The notes beneath the pieces are model-generated. The model ran no database searches, was not told the DNA's origin, and saw only the letters and a program-made list of their open reading frames with translations. From Actinomyces glycerinitolerans (lineage in GTDB: Bacteria; Actinomycetota; Actinomycetes; Actinomycetales; Actinomycetaceae): a DNA stretch of 64,000 nt. A program made the position numbers and the translations under genes. Below are positions 31,722 to 40,927 of this stretch, in pieces; the first letter of the stretch is position 1; each line of letters opens with the position of its first letter. The stretch spans positions 124,001 to 188,000 of the forward strand of contig NZ_FQTT01000014.1 of assembly GCF_900098745.1 (NCBI RefSeq), in the 5' to 3' direction.

Positions 31722-33187
31722 TTGACCGCCCCCTGACCGAGGTTGTCGCCCTCACCGGCGGCACCCTGGTGGACGCCGAGGCCGTTCCCGCACCGGGGGC
31801 GACCGTGTCCGCGGTGGTGACGGACTCCCGCCGGGCCGCGCCCGGCACCCTGTTCGTCGCCCTCGCCGGTGAGCGCACCGACGGGCACGCCCACGTCGGC
31901 ACCGCAGCCGTCGCCGGGGCCGCCGCCGCACTCGTCAGCGACGTGGACGCCGCCCGTGCCGCCCTGGCCGATGCCGGTGCCCGCCTGCCGCTGATCGCGG
32001 TTCCGGACACGGTGACCGCGCTCGGGGCACTGGCCCGCGGGCACCTGGCCGACCTGCGCCACCGGGCCGTGCAGCGCGGCCAGGCGCTGACCGTCGTGGC
32101 CGTCACCGGCTCGGTCGGCAAGACCACCACCAAGGACCTGACCCGGCAGCTGCTCGCCGCCCAGGGCCCCACCGTCGCCCCGATCGCCTCCTTCAACAAT
32201 GAGATCGGCCTGCCGCTCACCGTCCTGGAGGCCGACGCCGACACCCGCTACCTGGTGTTGGAGATGGGCGCCTCCGGACCCGGTCACATCACCTACCTGA
32301 CCGACATCGCGCCGCTGGACGCCGCCGCCGTGCTCATGGTCGGTCACGCCCACATGGAGGGCTTCGGCTCGATCGACGGCGTGGCCCGCGCCAAGGCGGA
32401 GATCGTGCGCGGGCTTTTGCCCACCGGCACCGCCGTGCTCAACCACGACGACGCCCGCGCCGCCGCCATGGCCGAGCTCGCCCCCGCGGTGCTCACCTTC
32501 TCCGCCGCCGGCGCCCCCGAGGCGGATATCCGCGCCACCGCGGTTGAATTGGACGCGGATGCCCACGCCGGCTTCGAGCTGCACCTGCCGGGGATCGCCC
32601 CCCGCCGCGTCCGCCTGGCCGTCCCCGGCGCCCACAACGTGGCCAACGCCCTGGCCGCCGCCGGCCTGGCCGTGGCCGCCGGCGCCGACCCGGCCGCAGT
32701 CGCCGCCGACCTCGGCGCCGCCCGCCTGGAGAGTCCCCACCGCATGGACGTGAACCACCTGGGGCGGGACGTGCTGCTGATCGACGACGCGTACAACGCC
32801 AACATCGATTCCATGACGTCCGCCTTCGACTCCCTGGCCACGTTGGCCGGCGGCCGCCGGCGAGTCGCCATCATCTCCGAGATGCTGGAGCTGGGGGCCG
32901 CGTCCGTGGCCGACCACGTCCGCACCGGACAGCTGGCCGCCCAGGCCGGTGTCGGCCTGCTGATCACCGTCGGCGCCGGCGCCGCGCCGGCCGCGGTATC
33001 CGCCCGAGCCGCAGGCGTAACGGTGCTGGAGATGCCCGACGCCGATGCCGCCCAGGCGGCCCTGGATGCCCCCGACGGCCCGCTGCGCGACGGCGACGCC
33101 GTCCTGGTAAAGGGATCCAACGGGTCGGGCGCGTGGCGCCTGGCCGACCACCTCCGAGACAGTCTCAAGGAGATGCACGCCCAATGA
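31718..33187 (+). CDS. murF: UDP-MurNAc-tripeptide-D-Ala-D-Ala ligase
   Basis: A 489-residue Mur ligase that attaches D-Ala-D-Ala to complete the pentapeptide precursor. It has SRRAAPGTLFVALAGER near the N-terminus, the ATP loop TGSVGKTTTKD around residue 130, FNNEIGLPLTVLE, and PHRMDVNHLGRDVLLIDDAYNA in the C-terminal domain. ATG at 31718 overlaps the murE stop and follows GGGGAGAG; an ATG five codons upstream in frame is less likely. The stop overlaps the mraY ATG. Confidence 0.95.
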   Translation: MIDRPLTEVVALTGGTLVDAEAVPAPGATVSAVVTDSRRAAPGTLFVALAGERTDGHAHVGTAAVAGAAAALVSDVDAARAALADAGARLPLIAVPDTVTALGALARGHLADLRHRAVQRGQALTVVAVTGSVGKTTTKDLTRQLLAAQGPTVAPIASFNNEIGLPLTVLEADADTRYLVLEMGASGPGHITYLTDIAPLDAAAVLMVGHAHMEGFGSIDGVARAKAEIVRGLLPTGTAVLNHDDARAAAMAELAPAVLTFSAAGAPEADIRATAVELDADAHAGFELHLPGIAPRRVRLAVPGAHNVANALAAAGLAVAAGADPAAVAADLGAARLESPHRMDVNHLGRDVLLIDDAYNANIDSMTSAFDSLATLAGGRRRVAIISEMLELGAASVADHVRTGQLAAQAGVGLLITVGAGAAPAAVSARAAGVTVLEMPDADAAQAALDAPDGPLRDGDAVLVKGSNGSGAWRLADHLRDSLKEMHAQ

Positions 33188-34272
33188 CAGCAATCCTCGT
33201 GTCCGCGGCGGTCGGCCTGCTGATCACCCTGTTCGGCACCCCCGTGCTCATCCGCTTCCTGCACAAGCGCGAGTACGGGCAGTTCATCCGGCAGGACGGC
33301 CCACAGGGCCACTTCACCAAGCGCGGCACCCCCACCATGGGGGGACTGGTCATCATCATCGCCACCGTGCTCGGCTACGCGGCGGCCAACCTCAGTGAAC
33401 TGCGCACGCCGCGCGCGAGCGGTGTGCTGCTGCTGTTCCTGATCGTGGGGCTGGGACTGATCGGCTTCCTGGACGACTTCGCCAAGATCTCCAAGCAGCG
33501 CTCCCTGGGCCTGAGCCCCTGGCAGAAGATTCTCGGCCAGGCCTTCATCGGCATCACCTTCTCGGTAGCCGCCCTGAACTTCGCCAACCGCAACGGGCTC
33601 ACCCCCGCCTCCACGCGCATTTCCTTCGCCCGCGACTCGAATCTGGATCTCGCCTTCGCCGGCGCCGTCGGCGGCATCATCCTGTTCACCATCTGGTCGA
33701 ACTTCCTGATCACCGCCTGGTCCAACGCCGTCAACCTCACCGACGGGCTGGACGGCCTGGCCGCCGGCTCCTCCGCCATGGTGTTCGCCGCCTACACCCT
33801 CATTGGCGTGTGGCAGACCAACCAGTCCTGCACCTACGGGCACGGCGACGTGGTCGCCACCCTGTGCTATCAGACCCGGGACCCGCGTGACATGGCCATG
33901 ATCGCCGCCGGACTCATGGGCGCCTGCTTCGGCTTCCTGTGGTGGAACGCCTCGCCGGCGAAGATCTTCATGGGCGACACCGGTTCCCTCGCGCTGGGCG
34001 GCGCCGTGGCCGGGCTGTCCATCCTCACCCGCACGGAGTTCCTGGCGGTGCTCATCGGCGGACTGTTCGTGGCCGAGGTCGTCAGCGACATCGTCCAGGT
34101 GGTCTCCTTCAAGTCCACGGGCAAACGCGTGTTCCGCATGGCCCCGCTGCACCACCACTTCGAGCTGGGCGGCTGGACCGAGGTCAACGTGGTGATCCGC
34201 TTCTGGATCGTCACCGGCGTGTTCGTGGTACTCGGCCTGGGCCTGTTCTACGCCGAATACCTGGTGTCCTGA
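33184..34272 (+). CDS. mraY: Phospho-MurNAc-pentapeptide transferase
   Basis: A 362-residue polytopic membrane enzyme that transfers phospho-MurNAc-pentapeptide to undecaprenyl phosphate, giving lipid I. About ten transmembrane helices are visible. Family motifs are QGHFTKRGTPTMGGL, FLDDFAKI with catalytic Asp, NAVNLTDGLDGLA, SPAKIFMGDTGSLALGG and PLHHHFELGGW. ATG at 33184 overlaps the murF stop codon (ATGA). A 68-bp gap with a small hairpin separates it from murD. Confidence 0.96.
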   Translation: MTAILVSAAVGLLITLFGTPVLIRFLHKREYGQFIRQDGPQGHFTKRGTPTMGGLVIIIATVLGYAAANLSELRTPRASGVLLLFLIVGLGLIGFLDDFAKISKQRSLGLSPWQKILGQAFIGITFSVAALNFANRNGLTPASTRISFARDSNLDLAFAGAVGGIILFTIWSNFLITAWSNAVNLTDGLDGLAAGSSAMVFAAYTLIGVWQTNQSCTYGHGDVVATLCYQTRDPRDMAMIAAGLMGACFGFLWWNASPAKIFMGDTGSLALGGAVAGLSILTRTEFLAVLIGGLFVAEVVSDIVQVVSFKSTGKRVFRMAPLHHHFELGGWTEVNVVIRFWIVTGVFVVLGLGLFYAEYLVS

Positions 34273-34292
34273 AAACCTGCCGTGCGCCCGCC

Positions 34293-34311
34293 GCCGCGGC
34301 CAGCCCGCGGC
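34293..34311 (+). other. Small hairpin between mraY and murD
   Basis: GCCGCGG (34293-34299) pairs with CCGCGGC (34305-34311) around a five-base loop, in one of the few gaps of the tightly packed cluster. It may modulate read-through or RNA processing; no T tract follows. Confidence 0.35.
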
Positions 34312-34340
34312 CCAAGTAGCCGAAACGTGAAGCAGAGGTC

Positions 34341-35864
34341 ATGCAAGCAGACATCTCCAGCAGCACCGGGGTCGCGGCACTCGCCGGGGCGCGCGTGGGC
34401 GTGGTCGGGCTCGGCCGCACCGGACTCGCCGTCGTCGACGTACTGACCGGCCTGGGCGCCCGCGTGTCCGTATTCGACTCCCGCCCCGGCGCCATCGACG
34501 CCCTGCCGGATGCGCTCGGTGCCGACACGGCCGCCGGCCTGGCCGGCGCCACCGCCGGCGACGACGCGCACATCGCCGCCGCCGTCGCGGACTCCGACCT
34601 GCGCCTGCTGGTGGTCTCACCGGGTGTGCCCGCCACCGGCCCCGTCCTGGCCGCCGCCCGCGCCGCCCACATCGAGACCTGGAGCGAGATTGAGCTGGCC
34701 TGGCGCCTCCAGCGCGCCTCCGCCCGCCCCGACGTGCCCTGGCTGGCCGTCACCGGCACCGACGGCAAGACCACCACCGTCGGCATGCTCGCGCAGATCC
34801 TTACGGCCGCCGGCTTGAACGCGTCCGCGGTCGGCAATATCGGCGACCCCGTCATCACCACCGTCGCCGCCGGGAGGGCGGACGCCCTGGCCGTGGAACT
34901 GTCGAGCTTCCAGCTGCACTCCACCCACACCCTCAGGCCGCTGGCCGCGGCCTGCCTCAACCTCGCCCCCGACCACCTGGACTGGCACGGCTCCCTGGAC
35001 GCCTACCGGGCAGACAAGGCCCGCGTCTACGCCCGCACCCGCCGGGCCGCCGTCTACAACACCGCCGACGCCGCCACCCTGACCATGGTGGAGGACGCCG
35101 ATGTGGCCGAGGGCTGCCGCGCCATCGGCTTCACCACCGCCATCCCCGCCCTCGGGCAGATCGGCTGCGTGGAGGACCTGCTCATAGACCGCGCCTACCA
35201 CCCCGACCGGCGCCGCAGCGGGGCCCAGCTCGCCACCCTGGACGACCTGGCCCACCTGGCCCCCGGCGGCGACGCCACCCGCCTGCCCGCCCACGTCGTC
35301 GCCGACGCCCTGGCCGCCGCCGCCCTGGCCCTGGCCACCGACGCCGTCGCCGCCGACCCGACCGCAATCGCCCGCGGCCTGCGCGCCTACCAGCCGGGCG
35401 CTCACCGCATCGTCACCGTCGCCGAGGCCGGTGGCGTTACCTGGATCGACGACTCCAAGGCCACCAACCCCCACTCCGCCCAGGCCGCCCTGACCGCCCT
35501 GCCGCCCGGCACCGGCGTGTGGATCGTCGGTGGTGACACCAAGGGCGCCAGCTTCGACGAGCTCGTGCGCGCGGTCCGTCCGCACCTGCGCGGCGCCGTC
35601 GTGATCGGTCGGGACCAGCGCGCCGTGGCGGGGGCGTTGGCCCGCCAGGCTCCGGGCCTGCCCGTGACCACGATCCCGGACGGGAACCCCCAGGACGTCA
35701 CCGACGCCGCGGTGGCCGCGGCCGCCGCCCTGGCCCGCCCGGGCGACACCGTCATGCTTGCGCCCGCCTGCGCCTCCTGGGACCAGTTCGACTCCTACGC
35801 CCAGCGCGGTGACCTGTTCGCCCAGGCCGCCGCCCGGGCCGCCGACGGCGAGGTTCGGCACTGA
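34341..35864 (+). CDS. murD: UDP-MurNAc-L-alanine:D-glutamate ligase
   Basis: A 507-residue Mur ligase that adds D-glutamate. The N-terminal Rossmann-like domain has GVVGLGRTGLAVVDVL near 18-33. The central ATP loop is VTGTDGKTTTVGM around 137-149, with SSFQLHST and NLAPDHLDWHGS following. The C-terminal domain has WIDDSKATNPHSA and LAPACASWDQFDSY, typical of MurD. ATG at 34341 has a short-spaced AGAGG. Only one base separates its stop from the ftsW start codon. Confidence 0.95.
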   Translation: MQADISSSTGVAALAGARVGVVGLGRTGLAVVDVLTGLGARVSVFDSRPGAIDALPDALGADTAAGLAGATAGDDAHIAAAVADSDLRLLVVSPGVPATGPVLAAARAAHIETWSEIELAWRLQRASARPDVPWLAVTGTDGKTTTVGMLAQILTAAGLNASAVGNIGDPVITTVAAGRADALAVELSSFQLHSTHTLRPLAAACLNLAPDHLDWHGSLDAYRADKARVYARTRRAAVYNTADAATLTMVEDADVAEGCRAIGFTTAIPALGQIGCVEDLLIDRAYHPDRRRSGAQLATLDDLAHLAPGGDATRLPAHVVADALAAAALALATDAVAADPTAIARGLRAYQPGAHRIVTVAEAGGVTWIDDSKATNPHSAQAALTALPPGTGVWIVGGDTKGASFDELVRAVRPHLRGAVVIGRDQRAVAGALARQAPGLPVTTIPDGNPQDVTDAAVAAAAALARPGDTVMLAPACASWDQFDSYAQRGDLFAQAAARAADGEVRH

Positions 35865-35865
35865 C

Positions 35866-37155
35866 ATGGCCGCCGACAAGCCCACCCCCCGCCGCCGTGG
35901 GTCCGATCGCCGGCGCCGCCTGCGGGGCAAGGACGGCCCGGTCAAGGGCGAGGGCAGCACCCTGAGCTACTACGCCCTGCTCATCGCCACGCTGGCTCTG
36001 CTCGCGTTCGGACTCATCATGGTCTTCTCGGTGCAGTCGGTCACCACCGCCGCCGAGGGCGGCAACGCCTTCACCGCCTTCACCAAATACCTGGCGTTCG
36101 CCGCCGTCGGCCTGGTGGGCATGGTGGTGCTCTCCCGGCTGCCGCTGCGGGCACTCAAGCGCCTGGCCTGGCCCGCGCTGCTGCTAGCCTTCGCGCTGCA
36201 ACTGCTGGTGTTCGTGCCCGGCATCGGCATCGACGTGTACGGGAACCGGAACTGGATCGCCCTGCCCGCCGGCCTGGGCACCGCCCAGCCCTCGGAGTTC
36301 ATCAAGCTGGGGCTGTGCCTGTACCTGGGCGCCACGGTCTCCGCCCGGCGGGACGCCTTCCTGGGGGGCGTGAACAGCTGGCCCAAGTTCGCGCGCTTTG
36401 GCGGCTGGATCCTGCTGCCCGCCGGCATCGGCATTGGCCTGGTCATGGCCGGTGGCGACCTGGGCACCGTGATCGTGCTGACGGCCCTAGTTGCCGGCGC
36501 CCTGTGGCTGGGGGGACTCGGCTGGCGCTGGTTCGCCGCCCTGGGGCTGGTGGGCATGGTCGGCTTCGCGGGCGCCTCCATGCTGTCCGCCAACCGCCGC
36601 GCCCGCATCCTCGCCTGGCTGCATCCGGAGCGCTACGACCCCCTCGACGTCGGCTACCAGCCCCTGCACGGGCGCTACGCCCTGGGTACCGGAGGCTGGT
36701 GGGGGGTGGGTCCCGGCTCCTCCCGGCAGAAGTGGGGCTACCTGACTCAGGCGGACTCCGACTACATCTTCGCCGTCCTCGGGGAGGAGTTCGGACTGGT
36801 GGGAACCCTGCTGGTGATACTCCTGTTCGCCGTGGTCGGCTGGTGCTGCCTGCGCATCATCCGTCGCTCCGACTCCCTGTACGCGGCCGTGGTCGTCGGT
36901 GGCATCATGACCTGGATCGTCGGCCAGGCCCTGATCAACATGTCCGTGGTGGTCGGCCTGCTGCCCGTGCTGGGCGTGCCGCTGCCGCTGATCAGCGCGG
37001 GCGGCTCCGCGCTCGTGTCCGTGCTGTTCGCCGTCGGGGTGCTGCTCGCCTTCGCCCGCAACGAGCCCGGCGCGCCCGAGGCGCTGCGCTCCCGCAGCGG
37101 CGCCGTACGCCGTACCCTGGCCGTCATCGCCCCGCGCAGGAGGAAACGTGTCTGA
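35866..37155 (+). CDS. ftsW: Septal SEDS peptidoglycan glycosyltransferase
   Basis: A 429-residue SEDS protein that polymerises lipid II at the septum in partnership with FtsI. A basic cytoplasmic N-terminus of about 33 residues is followed by ten transmembrane helices. Conserved sites include NRNWIALPAGLGTAQPSEF in the first large loop, HGRYALGTGGWWGVGPGSS, DYIFAVLGEEFGLVG with the catalytic Asp, and LPLISAGGSALVS near the end. ATG at 35866 begins right after the murD stop, with GCGAGG upstream. It overlaps murG by eight bases. Confidence 0.95.
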   Translation: MAADKPTPRRRGSDRRRRLRGKDGPVKGEGSTLSYYALLIATLALLAFGLIMVFSVQSVTTAAEGGNAFTAFTKYLAFAAVGLVGMVVLSRLPLRALKRLAWPALLLAFALQLLVFVPGIGIDVYGNRNWIALPAGLGTAQPSEFIKLGLCLYLGATVSARRDAFLGGVNSWPKFARFGGWILLPAGIGIGLVMAGGDLGTVIVLTALVAGALWLGGLGWRWFAALGLVGMVGFAGASMLSANRRARILAWLHPERYDPLDVGYQPLHGRYALGTGGWWGVGPGSSRQKWGYLTQADSDYIFAVLGEEFGLVGTLLVILLFAVVGWCCLRIIRRSDSLYAAVVVGGIMTWIVGQALINMSVVVGLLPVLGVPLPLISAGGSALVSVLFAVGVLLAFARNEPGAPEALRSRSGAVRRTLAVIAPRRRKRV

Positions 37156-38389
37156 CACTCCCACCCCCGAACCCGCCGCGGACGGCCCCACCGGCCGGCC
37201 ACTGCGTGTGCTGCTGGCCGGCGGCGGCACCGCCGGTCACGTCAACCCCCTGCTGGCGACGGCCGCCGCCCTGCGCGACGACACCAGCGGCGGCGACCCG
37301 GACACCGACATCCTGGTGCTGGGGACCAAGGAGGGGCTGGAGGAACGGCTCGTCCCCGAGGCCGGCTACCCCCTGGCCCATGTGCCGCGCGTGCCCATGC
37401 CGCGGCGTCCCACCGGCGACCTGCTGCTGCTGCCACGGCGCCTGCACCGCGCCGTCGACGCCGCCGGCCAGGCCATCGCACAGGTTGGTGCCGACGTCGT
37501 GGTCGGCTTCGGCGGATTCGTCTCCACCCCCGCCTACCTGGCGGCCCGCAGCGCCGGCGTGCCTGTGGTCATCCACGAGCAGAACGCCCGCCCCGGCCTG
37601 GCCAACCGGCTCGGGGCCCGCTGGGCCGCCGCCGTCGCCCTCACCTTCGCCTCCACCCCGCTGGCCGCCACGCACGGCCGCACCGAGGTCACTGGCCTGC
37701 CGCTGCGCCCCGCCATCGGCGCCCTGGCCGCCCGCCTCAATGACGATGCCGACGCCGTCCGCCGCGAGGGTGCCGCCGCCCTCGGCCTGGACCCGGCCGC
37801 CCCGACCCTGCTGGTCACCGGCGGATCGCTGGGCGCACAGCACCTCAACGAGGTCCTGTGCGACTGCGCCGCCCGCCTGCCGGAGAACCTGCAGGTGCTG
37901 CACCTGACCGGCCGCGGGAAGGACGCCCCGGTGCGCGCCGCCCTGGAGCGGGCCGCGGCGGGCGCCCCCGGGCTGTTGGAGCGCTACCACGTGCTGGACT
38001 ACCTCACCACCATGGAGCAGGCCTATGCGTGCGCCGACGGCGTCATCTGCCGCTCCGGCGCCGGCACCGTCGCCGAGCTCACCGCCCTGGGGCTGCCCGC
38101 CCTCTACGTTCCCCTGCCCATCGGCAACGGGGAGCAGCGCCTGAACGCCGCCGACTGCGTGGCCGCGGGCGGCGGGACGCTGGTTAACGACGCCGACCTG
38201 AGCGGTGACGACGTGCTGGCCTTCACCGGCCTGCTCACCGACCCGACCCGCCGCGCCCAGGCCGCGGCTGCCGCCGCCTCCACCGGGGTGCGCGACGGCG
38301 CCGCCCGTCTGGCCGCGCTGATCCGCGCCGCCGCCGGCCGCGTGCCCGGCACGGCGCAGGCCGACGAGAACCAGGAGCCAGGCCAGTGA
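37148..38389 (+). CDS. murG: Lipid II-forming N-acetylglucosaminyltransferase
   Basis: A 413-residue GT28 enzyme at the inner face of the membrane that adds GlcNAc to lipid I. The first G loop is GGGTAGHVNPLLATA near 23-37; HEQNARPGLANR, TGGSLGAQHLNE, CRSGAGTVAELTALGLP and PLPIGNGEQRLNA are the other family motifs. An extension of about 16 residues precedes the core. GTG at 37148 follows AGGAGGAAAC, a strong site, and starts inside the ftsW end. The stop overlaps the GTG of murC. Confidence 0.95.
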   Translation: MSDTPTPEPAADGPTGRPLRVLLAGGGTAGHVNPLLATAAALRDDTSGGDPDTDILVLGTKEGLEERLVPEAGYPLAHVPRVPMPRRPTGDLLLLPRRLHRAVDAAGQAIAQVGADVVVGFGGFVSTPAYLAARSAGVPVVIHEQNARPGLANRLGARWAAAVALTFASTPLAATHGRTEVTGLPLRPAIGALAARLNDDADAVRREGAAALGLDPAAPTLLVTGGSLGAQHLNEVLCDCAARLPENLQVLHLTGRGKDAPVRAALERAAAGAPGLLERYHVLDYLTTMEQAYACADGVICRSGAGTVAELTALGLPALYVPLPIGNGEQRLNAADCVAAGGGTLVNDADLSGDDVLAFTGLLTDPTRRAQAAAAAASTGVRDGAARLAALIRAAAGRVPGTAQADENQEPGQ

Positions 38390-39915
38390 CCAATCCACAG
38401 CTGTCCAACCCCGCCGCCGGAGCGGACCAGGCGCACACAGACAAGGCGCCCACGGATCTGGCCGGTCACGCCTTCCACCTGATCGGCGTGGGCGGCGCCG
38501 GCATGAGCGTGGTGGCTCAGATCCTGGCGGCGCGGGGCGCCGCCGTGACCGGCTCGGACGCCCACGGCGGCGACGCCTACGAGCAACTGCGTCAACAGGG
38601 CCTGAAGGTGCACCTGGGCCACGCCGCCGCCAACGTGCCGGAGGCCGCCACCGTGGTGGTGTCCACCGCCATCAAGGAGACCAACCCGGAGCTGCGCGCC
38701 GCCCGCGAACGCGGCCAGGAGGTCATCCACCGCTCCCAGGCCCTCGCCCTGGCGGCCCGCGGTCGCGATTTCGTGGCCGTCGCCGGTGCCCACGGCAAGA
38801 CCACCACCTCCGGCATGCTCGCCCAGGCGCTGTCGACCGCCGGGCAGGACCCCTCCTTCGCGATCGGGGGAGTGGTCCGCTCCCTGCACACCGGCGCCCA
38901 CTACGGGGCCGGGCCCGCCTTCGTCGCCGAGGCCGACGAGTCCGACCGCTCCTTCCTCAACTACGCCCCCACCGTCGAGATCGTCACCAACATTGAGCCC
39001 GACCACCTCGACAACTACGGCACCCCGGAGGCCTTCGCCGCCGCCTTCGTCGACTTCGCCGCGCGCCTGGTCCCCGGCGGACTGCTGATCGCCTGCGCCG
39101 ACGACCCCGGCGCCCTGGACCTGGCCCGCACGGCCGCCGCCGCCGGCACCCGCGTGACCACCTACGGCACCACCACCCCCGCGGACATCCCCGGCGGCCC
39201 GGTGCCGGGTGCGGCCCACGTGCGCGTGGAGGTGATCGCCCGCAGCGCCACCGGCACGCAGGCATCCCTGACCCGCTGGGACGCCGACGCCGTCGCCGCG
39301 GGCTCCGGCCCGAGCTCGCAGCCGGTGTCGCTGGAACTGTCCCTTCCCGGCGACCATGTCGCCCTGGACGCCGCCGCCGCGTGGGAGGCCGGCTGTGAGC
39401 TGGGCGTGCAGTCGACGGCCATGGCTCGTGCCCTGAGCGAATTCGGCGGCACCGGGCGCCGCTTCGAGGATCGCGGTGAGGCGGCCGGGGTCCGCGTCAT
39501 CGATGACTACGCCCACCATCCCACCGAGATCGAGGCGCTGCTGGCGGCTGCACGTGAGGTCGCCGACGCCCGCGGTGGGCGCGTGGTGGCCCTGTTCCAG
39601 CCGCATCTGTTCTCGCGCACCCGCAACTTCGCCGACCGCTTCGGCGCGGCCCTGGCCGGCGCCGACCGCGTGATCGTCACCGCGATCTACCCGGCCCGCG
39701 AGGCCCAGGCGGACTTCCCCGACGTCACCGGCCAGATCGTCGTCGACCGCACCCCGGGCGACGCTCGCTACATCGCCGACCCGTATGCCGCCGCCCGGGC
39801 GGCCGCGGCTGCCGCCCAACCCGGCGACCTGATCCTGACCATCGGCGCGGGTGACGTCACTCGGCTGGGCCCCGTCATCCTGGAGGCGCTCGCCGAGCGC
39901 AGCGCCTCGGCATGA
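38386..39915 (+). CDS. murC: UDP-MurNAc:L-alanine ligase
   Basis: A 509-residue Mur ligase that attaches the first amino acid, L-alanine. After a 24-residue variable start come FHLIGVGGAGMSVVAQIL and SDAHGG, then the ATP loop GAHGKTTTSGML, AEADESDRSFLNY, NIEPDHLDNYG and, near the end, DDYAHHPTEIEALL and FQPHLFSRTRNF. GTG at 38386 overlaps the murG stop (GTGA), and its TGA overlaps the ATG of ftsQ. No murB or ddl gene is in the cluster, which is usual for actinobacteria. Confidence 0.95.
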   Translation: MTNPQLSNPAAGADQAHTDKAPTDLAGHAFHLIGVGGAGMSVVAQILAARGAAVTGSDAHGGDAYEQLRQQGLKVHLGHAAANVPEAATVVVSTAIKETNPELRAARERGQEVIHRSQALALAARGRDFVAVAGAHGKTTTSGMLAQALSTAGQDPSFAIGGVVRSLHTGAHYGAGPAFVAEADESDRSFLNYAPTVEIVTNIEPDHLDNYGTPEAFAAAFVDFAARLVPGGLLIACADDPGALDLARTAAAAGTRVTTYGTTTPADIPGGPVPGAAHVRVEVIARSATGTQASLTRWDADAVAAGSGPSSQPVSLELSLPGDHVALDAAAAWEAGCELGVQSTAMARALSEFGGTGRRFEDRGEAAGVRVIDDYAHHPTEIEALLAAAREVADARGGRVVALFQPHLFSRTRNFADRFGAALAGADRVIVTAIYPAREAQADFPDVTGQIVVDRTPGDARYIADPYAAARAAAAAAQPGDLILTIGAGDVTRLGPVILEALAERSASA

Positions 39916-40781
39916 TGCGCAAGCCGACCCCGCCGCGCCCGCGCGGCCCCGAAACGGAACCGGAGCCGGATTCGGCCGCGGCCGAATTGAGCGTGCACGA
40001 TGACGGCGGGCCCGCCCTTCCCGTCCGGGGCGAGCACCGCGACCGGGTCGTGTCCACCGGGCTGACCGACCGGCTCGATGAGCGCCGTCGCGCCCGCCGC
40101 CGGCTGCGTCGCGGTCGGCTGGTGCGTGCCGTCGCCCTGGTGGCGGCCTTGGTCCTGCTGGGGTGGGGGGCGCTGTTCTCACCGCTGCTGGCCCTGCGCA
40201 CCACCGACATCACCGTGACGGGAGCCGACGACACTGTCGATGCCGCCGCGGTGCAGCAGGCGCTCGCCGACCACGCCGGCCAGTCCCTGCTGCGGCTGAA
40301 CGTCGGCGCCTTGGGCGATGAGGTTGCCGACTCCCTGGTGCGGGTGAAGTCGGCGGCGGTGACCCGCTCCTGGCCGCACGGCCTGGCGGTGCGGCTGACC
40401 CTGCGGGTGCCCGTCGCCGCCCGGCCCACGGATGCCGGATACCAGGTGCTCGATGGTGAGGCCGTGGTCCTTGAGACCGTCGAGCAGGCGCCGGACGACC
40501 TGGCCGTGATCCAGACCCAGCCGGGGCAGGAGCTGTCCGAGGTACAGGTTTCGGCAGTGACCGAGGCGATCGGCAGCCTGGACGCCGACGTACGCGCACA
40601 GGTTGCCAAGGGCGCCGTCTCGGACACCGGGCAGGTGACCTTGACGTTGACCGGCGGCGCCACCGTGGTGTGGGGGCAGTCCACCGACAACGAGCTCAAG
40701 GCACGGGTGCTGGCGGTGCTGCTCGACCAGGAGGCGCAGACCTACGACGTGTCCAGTCCGCACAGTCCCACCACCTCCTGA
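39912..40781 (+). CDS. ftsQ: Cell division protein FtsQ/DivIB
   Basis: A 289-residue bitopic division protein. The cytoplasmic N-terminus (about 68 residues) is Pro-, Glu- and Arg-rich; one transmembrane helix spans about 70-90 (VRAVALVAALVLLGWGALF). The extracellular POTRA domain begins with LRTTDITVTGADDTVDAAAV and is followed by a beta domain with RSWPHGLAVRLTLRVPVA. FtsQ links FtsL/FtsB to the divisome. ATG at 39912 overlaps the murC stop. A 146-bp spacer follows before ftsZ. Confidence 0.92.
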   Translation: MMRKPTPPRPRGPETEPEPDSAAAELSVHDDGGPALPVRGEHRDRVVSTGLTDRLDERRRARRRLRRGRLVRAVALVAALVLLGWGALFSPLLALRTTDITVTGADDTVDAAAVQQALADHAGQSLLRLNVGALGDEVADSLVRVKSAAVTRSWPHGLAVRLTLRVPVAARPTDAGYQVLDGEAVVLETVEQAPDDLAVIQTQPGQELSEVQVSAVTEAIGSLDADVRAQVAKGAVSDTGQVTLTLTGGATVVWGQSTDNELKARVLAVLLDQEAQTYDVSSPHSPTTS

Positions 40782-40827
40782 CACGCCGAACTCAAATACG
40801 CCTGCGGCGGGCCAGGGGCCCATAGCG

Positions 40828-40893
40828 TTGGGCACGTCATCGGAAGAATGACATAAGTATAGACCTCGACTTCAGGTTGAAGGTTGAGGGGAG
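40828..40893 (+). promoter_or_regulatory. ftsZ promoter region with a leader hairpin
   Basis: TTGGGC (40828-40833) and CATAAG (40852-40857), 18 bp apart, could form a promoter; TATAGA at 40858-40863 is an alternative -10. Downstream, CCTCGACTTCA (40865-40875) can pair with TGAAGGTTGAGG (40879-40890) with one bulged base. In actinobacteria ftsZ commonly has its own promoters in addition to read-through. Confidence 0.35.
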
Positions 40894-40927
40894 TCCTTGG
40901 ACTCGGCACCAAACGCGGAGGCAGACA

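Noticed and set aside
31661-34158. Two long minus-strand frames opposite murF and mraY
   Set aside because: Compositional shadows; both plus-strand enzymes show all catalytic motifs.
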